A stretch of 64,000 nucleotides of DNA from Oxobacter pfennigii (lineage in GTDB: Bacteria; Bacillota; Clostridia; Clostridiales; Oxobacteraceae): assembly GCF_001317355.1 (NCBI RefSeq), contig NZ_LKET01000016.1:169892-233891 (forward strand), in the 5' to 3' direction. Below are positions 38,134 through 48,912 of the stretch, piece after piece. Position 1 is the stretch's first letter; every line of letters starts with the position of its first letter. Below the pieces are notes generated by a model that saw only the letters and a list, made by a program, of their open reading frames with translations, made no database searches and was not told the origin of the DNA. Both the position numbers and the translations under genes were made by a program.

Positions 38134-38739
38134 ATGATAATAAGAAAAGCTGATTTTTTTTTGACAGCCGTACTTAAATCCCAGTACCCTTTGGATGACC
38201 GTCCGGAATTTGCCTTTGTAGGCCGGTCCAATGTAGGTAAATCTTCATTGATAAACAGTATGGTAAACAGGAAGGGGCTGGCAAGGACCAGCTCTGACCC
38301 GGGCAAGACCAGGACAATAAATTTTTTTAACATAAACGATTTTTTATATTTTGTGGATTTGCCGGGATATGGTTATGCCCGGGTATCTAAAACGGAGAAG
38401 GCATCCTGGTCCAAAATAATAGAAGATTATTTATATACCAGGAACAACCTTTTTTGCGTGGTGCTTTTGGTGGATATAAGGCATGAACCCACTGACGATG
38501 ACAAAATTATGTATGACTGGATTAAAGCCAGGGATAAAAAGGTAGTTGTGGTTGCCACCAAGGCTGACAAAATATCGAAGGGCCAGTATCAGAAGCATAT
38601 TTCAATCATCAAAAAGAAGCTTGTAATGGATGCAGAGGATACATTGATTTTATTTTCATCCGAAACTAAATATGGGCGTGAAGAGCTGTGGGGTTTGTTT
38701 GATAATATGCTGGGCATAGATGAACCCTTCAGAGTATAA
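38134..38739 (+). CDS. ysxC: Ribosome biogenesis GTPase YsxC/EngB
   Basis: 201-residue GTPase needed for 50S ribosomal subunit assembly. G1 [11 protein letters not shown]2 [10 protein letters not shown]3 DLPGYGYA and G4 TKADK are in order. RBS GGGGTAAAGG overlaps the end of lon, so translation is probably coupled. A terminator follows. Confidence 0.97.
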   Translation: MIIRKADFFLTAVLKSQYPLDDRPEFAFVGRSNVGKSSLINSMVNRKGLARTSSDPGKTRTINFFNINDFLYFVDLPGYGYARVSKTEKASWSKIIEDYLYTRNNLFCVVLLVDIRHEPTDDDKIMYDWIKARDKKVVVVATKADKISKGQYQKHISIIKKKLVMDAEDTLILFSSETKYGREELWGLFDNMLGIDEPFRV

Positions 38740-38741
38740 TT

Positions 38742-38773
38742 AAGAAAAAAGGCTATTAAGCCTTTTTTCTTTT
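38742..38773 (+). terminator. Intrinsic terminator of lon-ysxC
   Basis: AAGAAAAAAGGCT and AGCCTTTTTTCTT, 13-bp stem with a short loop, T-rich right arm. Confidence 0.88.
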
Positions 38774-38919
38774 GCAAAAATGATACCAAGGCTAAATTTT
38801 CTGCATATGTTATATTAGTACAATGCAAAGTATATGTATAATCATTTGTCACAATAAAAAAGAAGCAACATAGTATGGAATTATAAGATACATAACTCCT
38901 AGAATGGGGGGATTCTTGT

Positions 38920-39342
38920 ATGAATCTGGGCAGTTTTTTTTCAACAAATAATAGCGGTAATAATGGGTTATTCGGTAACAACAAGACAATACTTATTATA
39001 TTAATTGTCGTCGTTGTAATATTCGGCTTTGGTTATGGCAGAGGCATGTTTGGCTTTGGAGGGTCTCCGGCAGCTAAAGGCTTTCAGGCATATGGATTTA
39101 TCGATCCTAAAAGCAAAAGATCCAGAAGAAGGCACGATGACGGTTACTCCTTCGGTTATGGCCAATATGGATATCCGGGTGCTGGAGCACCGCTTTCAGG
39201 CTTTGCTTCCCCTTATGGCGGATTTTTCGGAAATGACTGGTGGTTTATAATAGCAATAATAGGTCTGTTGTTCCTGTTAGGTGAAGATAATGCAAACGAT
39301 AATAACAACGCTGCTAATATAAATGCAAATGTATGCTGTTAA
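38920..39342 (+). CDS. Gly/Tyr/Phe-rich membrane protein
   Basis: 140 residues. Asn-rich start, a strong hydrophobic helix at ~23-40, then a low-complexity stretch rich in Gly, Tyr and Phe (FGYGRGMFGFGG, YGQYGYPGAG), a basic patch (KSKRSRRRHDD), a second helix at ~104-117 and an Asn/Ala-rich tail ending in CC. RBS-like GGGGGGA lies upstream. Composition resembles spore-coat or surface-layer proteins, but no family is recognised. It precedes another low-complexity protein. Confidence 0.75.
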   Translation: MNLGSFFSTNNSGNNGLFGNNKTILIILIVVVVIFGFGYGRGMFGFGGSPAAKGFQAYGFIDPKSKRSRRRHDDGYSFGYGQYGYPGAGAPLSGFASPYGGFFGNDWWFIIAIIGLLFLLGEDNANDNNNAANINANVCC

Positions 39343-39414
39343 ATATCCATTTGGGTGTATAAAATTGCACCCAATCTGTACATATATAATATGCGGTGGG
39401 AAGGAGGCGTGGGA

Positions 39415-39786
39415 TTGACCAGCCGTACGAGCAAAGACGTACATCCTGAAAATAATATGAATAATGTCAATCCAGGCGGTGATTTTAATATGAATAATTT
39501 AGGGCAATTATTAAATGGACTGGACATAAATCAATTGATGTCCCAGGTTTCACAAATGATGGGAGGTCAGATGGGCGGATTCCCCGGAGGGCAGCAAGGT
39601 CCGGCGCCGGGAGCTCCTCAAGGGCAGCCCATGGGATTCCAGCCACCTAGGGCGGCACCGAGGGATCCGCGTCTTCAACTCCTTCAGGCTATGAAACCCT
39701 TTTTAAGCAAGAGAAGGAGCGGTCTTATTGATAATATCGGCCAGCTCTACACCATAGCAAGCTTAGTAAGAAGTTTTAAAAAATAA
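39415..39786 (+). CDS. Pro/Gly/Gln-rich small protein
   Basis: 123 residues from TTG at 39415, with AAGGAGG at 39401-39407; an ATG at 39355 has no RBS. The chain has an Asn/Met-rich start, a helix (LGQLLNGLDINQLMSQVSQM), a disordered GGQ/PGAPQGQ-rich middle, and a conserved-looking C-terminal helix (LLQAMKPFLSKRRSGLID, IGQLYTIASLVRSF). No signal peptide. The ordered tail suggests a binding function with a flexible linker, possibly in the spore; unproven. Confidence 0.72.
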   Translation: MTSRTSKDVHPENNMNNVNPGGDFNMNNLGQLLNGLDINQLMSQVSQMMGGQMGGFPGGQQGPAPGAPQGQPMGFQPPRAAPRDPRLQLLQAMKPFLSKRRSGLIDNIGQLYTIASLVRSFKK

Positions 39787-39867
39787 GAGTCCCATCACCA
39801 TAGCACTCAGAGATTGCTAGCGGTACCTTAGAATCTTGTTATTGTTCAATAATAATCATAAAATTAT

Positions 39868-39890
39868 AGAGCTCCTATTCTGGGAGCTCT
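39868..39890 (-). terminator. Terminator of the bactofilin gene
   Basis: AGAGCTCC/GGAGCTCT stem; on the minus strand it is followed by ATAATTTTAT. It could also stop plus-strand transcripts. Confidence 0.65.
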
Positions 39891-39905
39891 TATCAGTTTA
39901 AGTAA

Positions 39906-40352
39906 TTATTTTGAAGAATTGTCGTTCTTGGCGGGATCATCGGGAAGCAGCTTTACCTTGCCGGATTCAATGGCTAATGAAGGCTCCATCATGGAACACT
40001 TTCCGTGGAAAACAGCTCCGTCTTCTATGTTTATTGACTTGACTTCCACGTCACCGTATAATTTCCCGTTGGAAGTAAGCTCTAAATTATCACTGCAAAC
40101 AACATTTCCTTCCACCTTGCCGGCAATTGTTACTTTTTTGGACTTTATGTTTCCTTTTACGCTGCCGCCTTCTCCTATGATTATGCTTTCATCGGCGCTT
40201 AATTCACCGTTGATTTGTCCGTCCACTCTGATTATACCGGTTGAGACAAGCTTTCCTTCAAAGGATGAATTTGCCCCTATTATAGTTGTGTCGGCTCTGC
40301 TGCCGGGATTAATATCAACAATAGTCTGAGGGTTCTTTTTATTGTTAAACAT
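39906..40352 (-). CDS. Bactofilin (polymer-forming cytoskeletal protein)
   Basis: 148 residues from the ATG at 40352, chosen because AAGGAGGATACC stands before it; an ATG at 40406 has none. Right-handed beta-helix made of short repeats: TTIIGANSSFEGKLVSTG, RVDGQINGELSADESIIIG, GSVKGNIKSKKVTIAG, KVEGNVVCSDNLELT, GKLYGDVEVKSINIEDG. This is the bactofilin core that polymerises without nucleotide and links to membrane or cell wall tasks. Short disordered ends flank it. Confidence 0.92.
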   Translation of the reverse strand: MFNNKKNPQTIVDINPGSRADTTIIGANSSFEGKLVSTGIIRVDGQINGELSADESIIIGEGGSVKGNIKSKKVTIAGKVEGNVVCSDNLELTSNGKLYGDVEVKSINIEDGAVFHGKCSMMEPSLAIESGKVKLLPDDPAKNDNSSK

Positions 40353-42126
<1,774 letters not shown>

Positions 42127-42215
42127 ATTTTAATAAAATCCGTATAAGTTTATTAATTTTGGCTAATAATATTTTTAAATAAATTAAAAGCTTTTTGTAA
42201 TAAACCCCCCATCCC

Positions 42216-42244
42216 AGGGATGCAAAGTGCATCCCTATTTTTTT
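42216..42244 (+). terminator. Intrinsic terminator of gdhA
   Basis: AGGGATGC and GCATCCCT around AAAGT, followed by ATTTTTTT. Confidence 0.92.
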
Positions 42245-42356
42245 GTAACTTTGTACAAAAACTGATATACTTATCTTTAGCATGAATTTTTCGAAATTTG
42301 TAATACAGGGTAAATTTTTAAGATTTATTAGCGAATGCACATAAGGGGTTAATAAA

Positions 42357-42854
42357 ATGGCTAAAAAAACAAAGAAACGCAGGAATAAATTCAGGATGTT
42401 TATTTTGTTGATATGCCTTTCAATACTTTCCGTATTCATAGGGGTTAAAAGCGGTGAGTATATGGCATACAAGCTTACAAATCCTTCTGGGGAAAATGAA
42501 AGCATGCTTTCAGGATTTACGGGGGAAAGCAATGCAGGCAATACGAAAAACCTATCCGAAGATGACATGGTATCTTTAACTGCCATCATCACTGAATTTG
42601 TTGCAGCAGAGCATAATAAAAAAGCTGAGAAATTGGCCTCACTGTCTGATTTGGATTATTACAACACCCTTCTTAAAAGCATAAGGTCTTTAACTGCTGC
42701 GGATATATCCATAGAAGAGATTAATTTTAAGGAAGTCTCCGAAGATGATGTAGGAATAGAAGCGGTATTCACAAAAAAAGGTAAGAGATTATCCGAAACG
42801 GTGAGATTTAAAAAGATTGATAATACCTGGAAAGTAATAAATGTTAAAAGATAA
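42357..42854 (+). CDS. Membrane-anchored hypothetical protein
   Basis: 165 residues. Lys/Arg-rich start then one hydrophobic helix at ~14-32, with the rest outside: a Ser/Asn-rich linker and a domain ending FKKIDNTWKVINVKR. That ending is typical of NTF2-like or DUF4878-type extracellular folds (a strand with W-K-V-x-x-V), but the assignment is uncertain. Upstream of ATG only GGGGTTAAT resembles an RBS. Flanked by terminators, so transcribed alone. Confidence 0.72.
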   Translation: MAKKTKKRRNKFRMFILLICLSILSVFIGVKSGEYMAYKLTNPSGENESMLSGFTGESNAGNTKNLSEDDMVSLTAIITEFVAAEHNKKAEKLASLSDLDYYNTLLKSIRSLTAADISIEEINFKEVSEDDVGIEAVFTKKGKRLSETVRFKKIDNTWKVINVKR

Positions 42855-42868
42855 AAGTATACTTATCT

Positions 42869-42912
42869 CCCCATATATTAATGGTTGTACCATTTATATA
42901 TGGGGTTTTTTA
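42869..42912 (+). terminator. Intrinsic terminator
   Basis: 16-base arms 42869-42884 and 42890-42905 (CCCCATATATTAATGG, one mismatch), followed by TTTTTTATT. Confidence 0.9.
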
Positions 42913-43023
42913 TTGAACATTGTAAAGAATAACAAGGTATATTTTTTATCTGCAAAGTAAAGAATACTAATGTTTTTTATGAAAACACTTATAAGGTAAT
43001 TAAAAAACCTTCCGGAGGTTAAC

Positions 43024-44031
43024 ATGAAGATAGGCATACCATGCGGATTATTGTATTACAGCTTTTACTTGCTGTGGAAAACTTTTTTTGAAGATTTAGG
43101 AGCAGAGGTTGTTATAAGCGGCGGCACCAATAAAAGTATATTGAATTACGGTGTAAAGACCTGTGTTGATGAAGCATGTCTGCCTGTTAAAATTTTTCAT
43201 GGTCATGTCATGGAATTGAGAAACAAGGTAGACTGTATATTCATTCCCAGAATTGTCAGCATATCAAAAAATGAATATATTTGTCCTAAATTTTGCGGCT
43301 TGCCTGAGATGATAAAAAATTCAGTGCCAAATCTGCCGGTGATTATAGATACAACAATAGACATAAGAAGAACCACCGGTACCATTGAAAGCTCTTTAAT
43401 GAGCGCTGCAAGGCTTATAACAAAAGACAGGGCAAGGGTTATGAGAGCATACTATAATGCCCTTTTACGACACAGAGTATTTGAAGAAAATTTAAAATCC
43501 ACCGGTGATTTTGAAAGGTCGCTGGACAAATTAAATATTAAAACAAAGGATAACAGGAGAAAAATAGGTATCCTGGGTCATCCTTATAATATTTATGATG
43601 ATTTTGCTAACATGGGTATAAGAAACAAGCTTATTTTTCAAGGCTTTATGCCCATAACTCCTGAAATGGTAAATGAAGATAAGATAAATTTAAATGCATC
43701 CAAAATGCCCAAAAGGCATTTTTGGACCTTCGGACGAAAAATCCTGGGCACCGGCTTAACCTTTCTCGAAGAAAAAAACGTAGACGGAATAATATATTTA
43801 TCCTCCTTTGGCTGCGGCATTGATTCTTTAATGGAAGATTACATAGAAAGATATATAAGAAGAGAAAGATCAATACCCTATATGAAAATCACATTGGATG
43901 AGCACAGCGGCGAAGCCGGAGTGGATACAAGGCTGGAAGCCTTTATGGATATGGTAAAATGGAGGGAAGATTATGAAAGCAACATTTCCCCATATGGGGG
44001 AAGCATATGCGGCAATAAAAGGTTTTCTTGA
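43024..44031 (+). CDS. Acyl-CoA dehydratase activase-related protein (DUF2229), subunit 1
   Basis: 335 residues starting IGIPCGLLYYSFYLLWKTFF, the opening of DUF2229. Conserved cysteines sit in KTCVDEACLPVK and PKFCGLP, and in SFGCGIDSLM, likely Fe-S ligands. In many bacteria this domain is one part of a single ~1400-residue protein; here it is a separate gene. It overlaps the next gene by 59 bases. Known relatives belong to the 2-hydroxyacyl-CoA dehydratase (HgdAB) superfamily that includes double-cubane cluster proteins. The substrate is unknown. RBS CCGGAGG. Confidence 0.85.
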   Translation: MKIGIPCGLLYYSFYLLWKTFFEDLGAEVVISGGTNKSILNYGVKTCVDEACLPVKIFHGHVMELRNKVDCIFIPRIVSISKNEYICPKFCGLPEMIKNSVPNLPVIIDTTIDIRRTTGTIESSLMSAARLITKDRARVMRAYYNALLRHRVFEENLKSTGDFERSLDKLNIKTKDNRRKIGILGHPYNIYDDFANMGIRNKLIFQGFMPITPEMVNEDKINLNASKMPKRHFWTFGRKILGTGLTFLEEKNVDGIIYLSSFGCGIDSLMEDYIERYIRRERSIPYMKITLDEHSGEAGVDTRLEAFMDMVKWREDYESNISPYGGSICGNKRFS

Positions 44032-45061
44032 AGATTTGGGAGTGGATATAGTCATTCCGCCTGCCTGCAACAAAAAAACACTGGAGATAGGCACCAAAAA
44101 TTCTCCTGAATCCGCCTGTCTGCCCCTGAAAGTTAATATAGGCAATTATGTACAGAGCATAAAAATGGGAGCGGATACCGTTATCATAACAGGGAGCTGC
44201 GGACCCTGCAGGTTTGGGTATTACGGAATTGTGGAAAAAGAAATCTTAAAGGATATGGGCTATGATGTGGATGTCATAGTTTTTGATCCTCCCGGGGAGG
44301 ACATGAAGGAATTTAAAAGGAGAATTAAAAAGCTTACTAACGGAAATTCCTTTTACAAAAGTGTCAAAGCCCTTTTAAAAGGCTACGAGATTGCAAAAGA
44401 GCTGGACGATATGAACAAACTCATGTATTATCTAAGGCCCCGGGAAATTAAAAAAGGCCAGGTAAAAAGCATATTCAACGAATACGAAAGGGAAGTATTC
44501 AAGGTACATGGAAGCAAAAGAATTCTTGAATTGATAAAAGAGACTAAAAACAGGCTTGAAAAAGTAGAGGTAGATAGTGAAAGAGATGTTGTAAAAATAG
44601 GAATAATAGGCGAGATTTACACAGTCATTGAGCCTTTTGTAAATCTTTATATAGAAGAAAAGCTGGGGGATTTAGGGGTGGAGGTTGATCGGTCCATGAC
44701 CGTCAGCGGCTGGATCAAGACCAATCTATTTGCCAAGCTTGTAGGCTTTAATGAGGAAAAAGCCATAATAGATGCCGCAAAACCATATCTTCCAGCCATG
44801 ATAGGGGGCCATGCACAAATTTGCATAGGCAATGCAGTTTTATATTCAAAACAAGGCTATGACGGAGTAATACAGCTTTTACCCTTCTCCTGCATGCCGG
44901 AAATTGTAGCCAGCAGCATATTGCCCACGTTATCAAAGAAGGAAGATATACCTTGTATGACTCTTGTAGTGGATGAATTGACGGGAGAATCAGGATATGT
45001 GACAAGGCTGGAGGCTTTTATAGATATGATAGGCAGAAAAAAAGAGGTGATTGGTTTATGA
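43973..45061 (+). CDS. 2-hydroxyacyl-CoA dehydratase (HgdB/DUF2229-like) subunit 2
   Basis: 362 residues. Cysteine motifs ESACLPLKVN, TGSCGPCRFGYYG and LPFSCMPE resemble those of HgdB-type subunits that bind a [4Fe-4S] or double-cubane cluster. The start ATG lies inside the previous gene behind GGAGGGAAGA, and the stop overlaps the next start (ATGA). So all three genes are translationally coupled and the products presumably form one complex with the ATPase. Confidence 0.85.
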   Translation: MKATFPHMGEAYAAIKGFLEDLGVDIVIPPACNKKTLEIGTKNSPESACLPLKVNIGNYVQSIKMGADTVIITGSCGPCRFGYYGIVEKEILKDMGYDVDVIVFDPPGEDMKEFKRRIKKLTNGNSFYKSVKALLKGYEIAKELDDMNKLMYYLRPREIKKGQVKSIFNEYEREVFKVHGSKRILELIKETKNRLEKVEVDSERDVVKIGIIGEIYTVIEPFVNLYIEEKLGDLGVEVDRSMTVSGWIKTNLFAKLVGFNEEKAIIDAAKPYLPAMIGGHAQICIGNAVLYSKQGYDGVIQLLPFSCMPEIVASSILPTLSKKEDIPCMTLVVDELTGESGYVTRLEAFIDMIGRKKEVIGL

Positions 45062-46032
45062 AATACTATTTAGGCTTGGATGTAGGATCTGTGAGTACCG
45101 ATATCGTAGTTCTGGATGAAAATGAAAATGCGGTAGAGAAGCTTTATTTAAAAACGGCAGGCAAACCCATAAATGCAGTTAAATCGGGCCTGGCAGAGAT
45201 TAAAAGAAGACTGGGAGATATAAACATACAGGGTGTGGGCACAACAGGCAGCGGCAGACAACTGGCAGGGGTCATGGTAGGAGCCGATGTTACGAAGAAT
45301 GAAATTACTTCCCATGGAGTGGCAGCATTAAAAATAAACCCTGACGTTAAGACCATATTTGAAATAGGAGGCCAGGATTCCAAGATAATAATTATAAGAG
45401 ACGGGGTAATTGTGGATTTCGCAATGAATACCGTCTGTGCGGCAGGCACCGGTTCCTTTCTTGACAGGCAGGCTTCAAGGCTTAACATACCTATAGAGGA
45501 ATTCGGTGACAGAGCCCTAAAATCCACAACTTCCGTAAGAATAGCAGGAAGGTGCGCAGTATTTGCTGAGTCTGACATGATACACAAACAGCAGTTGGGC
45601 TACAGTGAAGAGGACATAATAAACGGGCTTTGTGAAGCACTGGTGAGAAACTATCTTAACAATGTGGGCAAAGGTAAGGAAATATTGTCTCCCATTATCT
45701 TTCAGGGCGGCGTAGCAGCTAACAAGGGCATGAAAAAAGCCTTTGAACAGGAATTGGGCCAGGAAATTTATATACCTGAAAATCATGATGTGATGGGTGC
45801 CATTGGTGCTGCTATTATTGCAAAATCCAATGCAAGCAAGAAAAAGAGCACAAGCTTTTATGGCTTTAACATGATAGATTTTGATTATAAAACCAGAAGC
45901 TTTGAATGCAGCGGTTGTTCAAACCTTTGCGAAGTGGTGGAGATTTACATAAATGACCGTGTAGGAGCAAGATGGGGCGGGCGCTGCGGCAAGTGGAACC
46001 AGGCAGCAGAAAAAGAAAAAATAGAAGCATAA
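45058..46032 (+). CDS. Acyl-CoA dehydratase activase (HgdC/BadF-type ATPase)
   Basis: 324 residues of the BadF/BadG/HgdC family. ASKHA-fold ATP sites: GLDVGSVSTDIVVLD at the N-terminus, EIGGQDSKIII and FQGGVAANKGM later. Cys127 (NTVCAAGTGSF) and Cys166 (AGRCAVFAES) match the cysteines that hold a [4Fe-4S] cluster between two monomers. A C-terminal extra has CSGCSNLC and GGRCGKW, more cysteines than HgdC itself, typical of the activases paired with the DUF2229 proteins upstream. It likely injects low-potential electrons into subunit 2 at the cost of ATP. Confidence 0.9.
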   Translation: MKYYLGLDVGSVSTDIVVLDENENAVEKLYLKTAGKPINAVKSGLAEIKRRLGDINIQGVGTTGSGRQLAGVMVGADVTKNEITSHGVAALKINPDVKTIFEIGGQDSKIIIIRDGVIVDFAMNTVCAAGTGSFLDRQASRLNIPIEEFGDRALKSTTSVRIAGRCAVFAESDMIHKQQLGYSEEDIINGLCEALVRNYLNNVGKGKEILSPIIFQGGVAANKGMKKAFEQELGQEIYIPENHDVMGAIGAAIIAKSNASKKKSTSFYGFNMIDFDYKTRSFECSGCSNLCEVVEIYINDRVGARWGGRCGKWNQAAEKEKIEA

Positions 46033-46254
46033 TTCAAGAGGCATCCATTGATATACTGGAATCACATTTATGGATGTCTCCTACCTGTATCTTAGTGACG
46101 CTTAAATACACATCATTTTAATGTTATTTTTAACCGTCATTATAGTATGTTATTAACTTATAAATTATATAGATATAACAAAGGGGCTGCTTTTCAGATT
46201 AAGGTCACCCCCTAAAATACTTGATTTTATCTCATTATTACTGCTACATAATGA

Positions 46255-46904
46255 CTATCTGTAATTATTTTTTGCTGAAGGTTCAGGCATTTTCTTTGCT
46301 GTATATTCTGCAGCATTTTCCTTTACAAAATCTTTATCATCTATATCAGCATTAAGTTTAAATAAAGTTGTTTCGAGTGTTGTATTTAATATATTGTCCT
46401 CACCGAATACTTCATATTTTAAAAGTATGCCCGTATTTTTTTCAACTAACATTTTAAATCTATTACCGCCTAATTTTTCAGATAAATATGACTCTAATGT
46501 TCCCTCTACCTTATAAACGTCATAATTGAGGTATTTTTCTTCTCCTGTAATATCCCACTTACTATAGTCTTGTAAAAACGAAGCAGCTATATCTTGAGGA
46601 AATAAACTTCTTTGTGCTATTCCCATATGAGCCTGGTCTACCCTTAATAATATTGTTTTGTTTCCATTAATGTCTTTATTATATCTATCTTTAGCCTTTA
46701 TATACTTTGAATCCTCTGCACTATATTTTACTGCTGGTGTAATTACTGATTGCTTTTCTTCTTCAAAGTATACATGATACTTATCACCATCAAAGATATG
46801 GGTTTTACTTGCCACTCCATCTAAAAATGTAATAGTTTCAAAGGATTTTGCGGTTTGACCATTTATTTTATACAGCCTGTAGAAGCACAGAATAAAAGGG
46901 GCAA
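46255..46904 (-). pseudogene. 5'-truncated LolA/MucB-like lipoprotein
   Basis: Open frame read from 46904 down to the stop at 46255 on the minus strand. The first possible start is a GTG at 46815 with a weak RBS; the frame stays open for 30 codons before it (KINGQTAKSFETITFLDG) without start or signal peptide. The body (GDKYHVYFEEEKQSV, VYKVEGTLESYL, FKMLVEKNTGILLKYEVFG) resembles the outer-membrane-lipoprotein-sorting fold found in Gram-positive membrane lipoproteins of sigma-factor systems. The N-terminal part with its lipobox seems lost, so I read it as a remnant. Confidence 0.65.
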
Positions 46905-46916
46905 TTACTGCCCCTT
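46887..46916 (-). terminator. Terminator overlapping the stop of the upstream gene
   Basis: AAGGGGCA/TGCCCCTT stem with the TAA stop of the minus-strand gene inside its loop (46905-46907), followed on the minus strand by TTATT. Confidence 0.78.
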
Positions 46917-47888
46917 GAACTTTATAGTATCAATTTTATGTGTATTACCGGAAGAGATGCTTACTTGCGTCTCTATTTCAGCTATATAATTTTCAACCTT
47001 TATTTCAGCTCCGGATTTTCTGAATACTATTAATCTTAGTTCCCAACGGACAGCTTTAGGATTATTTTTAACGTCCGGCACTTTATCCTCACCTATGTAA
47101 TCCTGAAGTTGAATGCTTAAAATATCTTTCGCAAAGCTTTTTAAGTAAAGAATATTTTTAGAATTATTAAGCCAATCGTCGGTAAAACAGGTTCTTAAAA
47201 CTTCTAAGTCATAGGTTTTATCATCATATGAAGTATTTAACATGTCAATGAGGACTTTTACTTTATCATATCCTCGCGGAATGATGTCAAGGTCTGTATT
47301 TACCTTACTGTAATTTTCAGCGGACCAGGTATAAGCGCTGTATGCATCTTCCCTGCCTGATGCTTTCTCTTCTGTCACCACTTCGGGAATGCTGTCCTTG
47401 TTTACATCCAAAAGATAAATACCCATAAAGGAGCCGGACAATACATTTGAATATCTTCGGCCATCCCATCTGAAAATATATGAAAGGTTTGAATCGTTAG
47501 CCTCGGACAGCTGGAATATAATTTCCGGCATATTATCAATGTTTATGTCGGCTACCGTCACCTTAAGAGGCCACCAGGATATGTAATGCCCAAAGGTCTT
47601 TGCTTCAGGACTTTTGGATATATTGTGCCTTGTTCCGTCATCATTCAATATCTCGATGCTATACTCCTTTTTTTTATTATCTATATATATGTTTATAATA
47701 TCCTTTTTACCGTTTCCATTGGTATCAATAGATATTGACCTATATGTATCTATAATGCTGCTCATTGTAAATATAGTGGGGCTTTTGCTTTCAGAAAGCC
47801 TCAGGACGGAGTCGTAAAAAAAACTTATCATCAGGCAAAAGAAGGTCAATAGTATGAAATAGCTCAATCTTCTGTAGGATATAAACAT
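46905..47888 (-). CDS. Exported integrin-like/FG-GAP repeat protein
   Basis: 327 residues with an N-terminal membrane helix (~8-26). The outside part has three Ca-binding-type loops: DTNGNGKKD, DINIDNMPE and DVNKDSIPE, each followed by a short hydrophobic strand, as in FG-GAP/VCBS repeats. The second half (~205-327) is different and helical then beta-rich, ending QVSISSGNTHKID. Minus-strand RBS GGGAGGT. Probably a surface protein; no enzyme motif is seen. Confidence 0.78.
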   Translation of the reverse strand: MFISYRRLSYFILLTFFCLMISFFYDSVLRLSESKSPTIFTMSSIIDTYRSISIDTNGNGKKDIINIYIDNKKKEYSIEILNDDGTRHNISKSPEAKTFGHYISWWPLKVTVADINIDNMPEIIFQLSEANDSNLSYIFRWDGRRYSNVLSGSFMGIYLLDVNKDSIPEVVTEEKASGREDAYSAYTWSAENYSKVNTDLDIIPRGYDKVKVLIDMLNTSYDDKTYDLEVLRTCFTDDWLNNSKNILYLKSFAKDILSIQLQDYIGEDKVPDVKNNPKAVRWELRLIVFRKSGAEIKVENYIAEIETQVSISSGNTHKIDTIKFKGQ

Positions 47889-48049
47889 GGTTTGATACCT
47901 CCCTTAAAGTAGTTTTGAATATGGATGCAGGATAAAAGCGTTTGTTTAATTCAAGCTAAACTGCTGTTTTTAATTGCTGGTATTAATATATGATGGAAAA
48001 TTTACAAATAATATTAAATGCATTGAAGTTTAAAGAAAGGATGATAAAT

Positions 48050-48832
48050 TTGAAGCTATATACATTGCTGCCCTGCTATAATGAAGGTGAGGCCCTTCCC
48101 AAACTATTAAATTCAATGAATGATTATTTTAAGATAAGAAAATTAAAGTATGAAATCGTCATAATTAATGACGGCAGCACAGATGGTACCCTGTCAGAAG
48201 CGAAAAAATGGCAAGGGGATCTGAATATAAAAATACTTAATCATGAAGGGAACAAAGGCTTAGGAGAAGCCGTCCATACAGGGCTGTTTTATTTTTTGAA
48301 TATCTGCAATAGCGGTGATTATGCCGTTGTTATGGATGCTGACAACACCCATAACCCCATGATTATAGACTCAATGCTTGATAAAATGAAATCCGGCTGC
48401 GATGTGGTCATAGCATCAAGGTATGAAGAAGGGGGAGAAGAGATTGGCTTATCACTTTTAAGAAGAATGTTCAGTTTTGGAGCAAATACTCTTTTAAATG
48501 CTTTTTTTAATATAAAAAATGTAAAGGATTACACCTGCGGTTACAGGATGTACAGTGCAACTGCCATAAAGAAAGCTTATGCATATTATTCCGACAGCTT
48601 TATAGAAGAGAGCGGCTTTACATGTATGGCTGAAATACTTATAAAGCTCAATCACATAGGCTTAATAATAAAGGAGGTTCCCCTGATATTAAGATATGAC
48701 CAAAAGATGGGCAAAAGCAAAATGAAGGTTATAAAAACCATAAGGAGATATTTTTTTCTATTAAGGACCACAAAAAAATACAGGCCCAAGCCTATTAATA
48801 AACCCGTATTGCTCCCGAATAAGCAAAAGTGA
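48050..48832 (+). CDS. Glycosyltransferase family 2 (polyprenyl-phosphate type)
   Basis: 260 residues from TTG at 48050, with AAAGG nine bases before it; this gives the family's usual opening LYTLLPCYNEGE. GT-A fold with DGSTDGT and the metal site DADNTHNP. No C-terminal membrane helices, so it is like DPM1-type enzymes that load a sugar on polyprenyl phosphate at the inner membrane face. Acceptor and sugar unknown. It starts divergently from the FG-GAP protein and may share its export pathway. Confidence 0.87.
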   Translation: MKLYTLLPCYNEGEALPKLLNSMNDYFKIRKLKYEIVIINDGSTDGTLSEAKKWQGDLNIKILNHEGNKGLGEAVHTGLFYFLNICNSGDYAVVMDADNTHNPMIIDSMLDKMKSGCDVVIASRYEEGGEEIGLSLLRRMFSFGANTLLNAFFNIKNVKDYTCGYRMYSATAIKKAYAYYSDSFIEESGFTCMAEILIKLNHIGLIIKEVPLILRYDQKMGKSKMKVIKTIRRYFFLLRTTKKYRPKPINKPVLLPNKQK

Positions 48833-48912
48833 CAAACAATTAATATTATTTTTGTAACAAAGCATATAGAGCCTCTATATATTATTATATATGCAATAAA
48901 GAGGTGAGCTTA

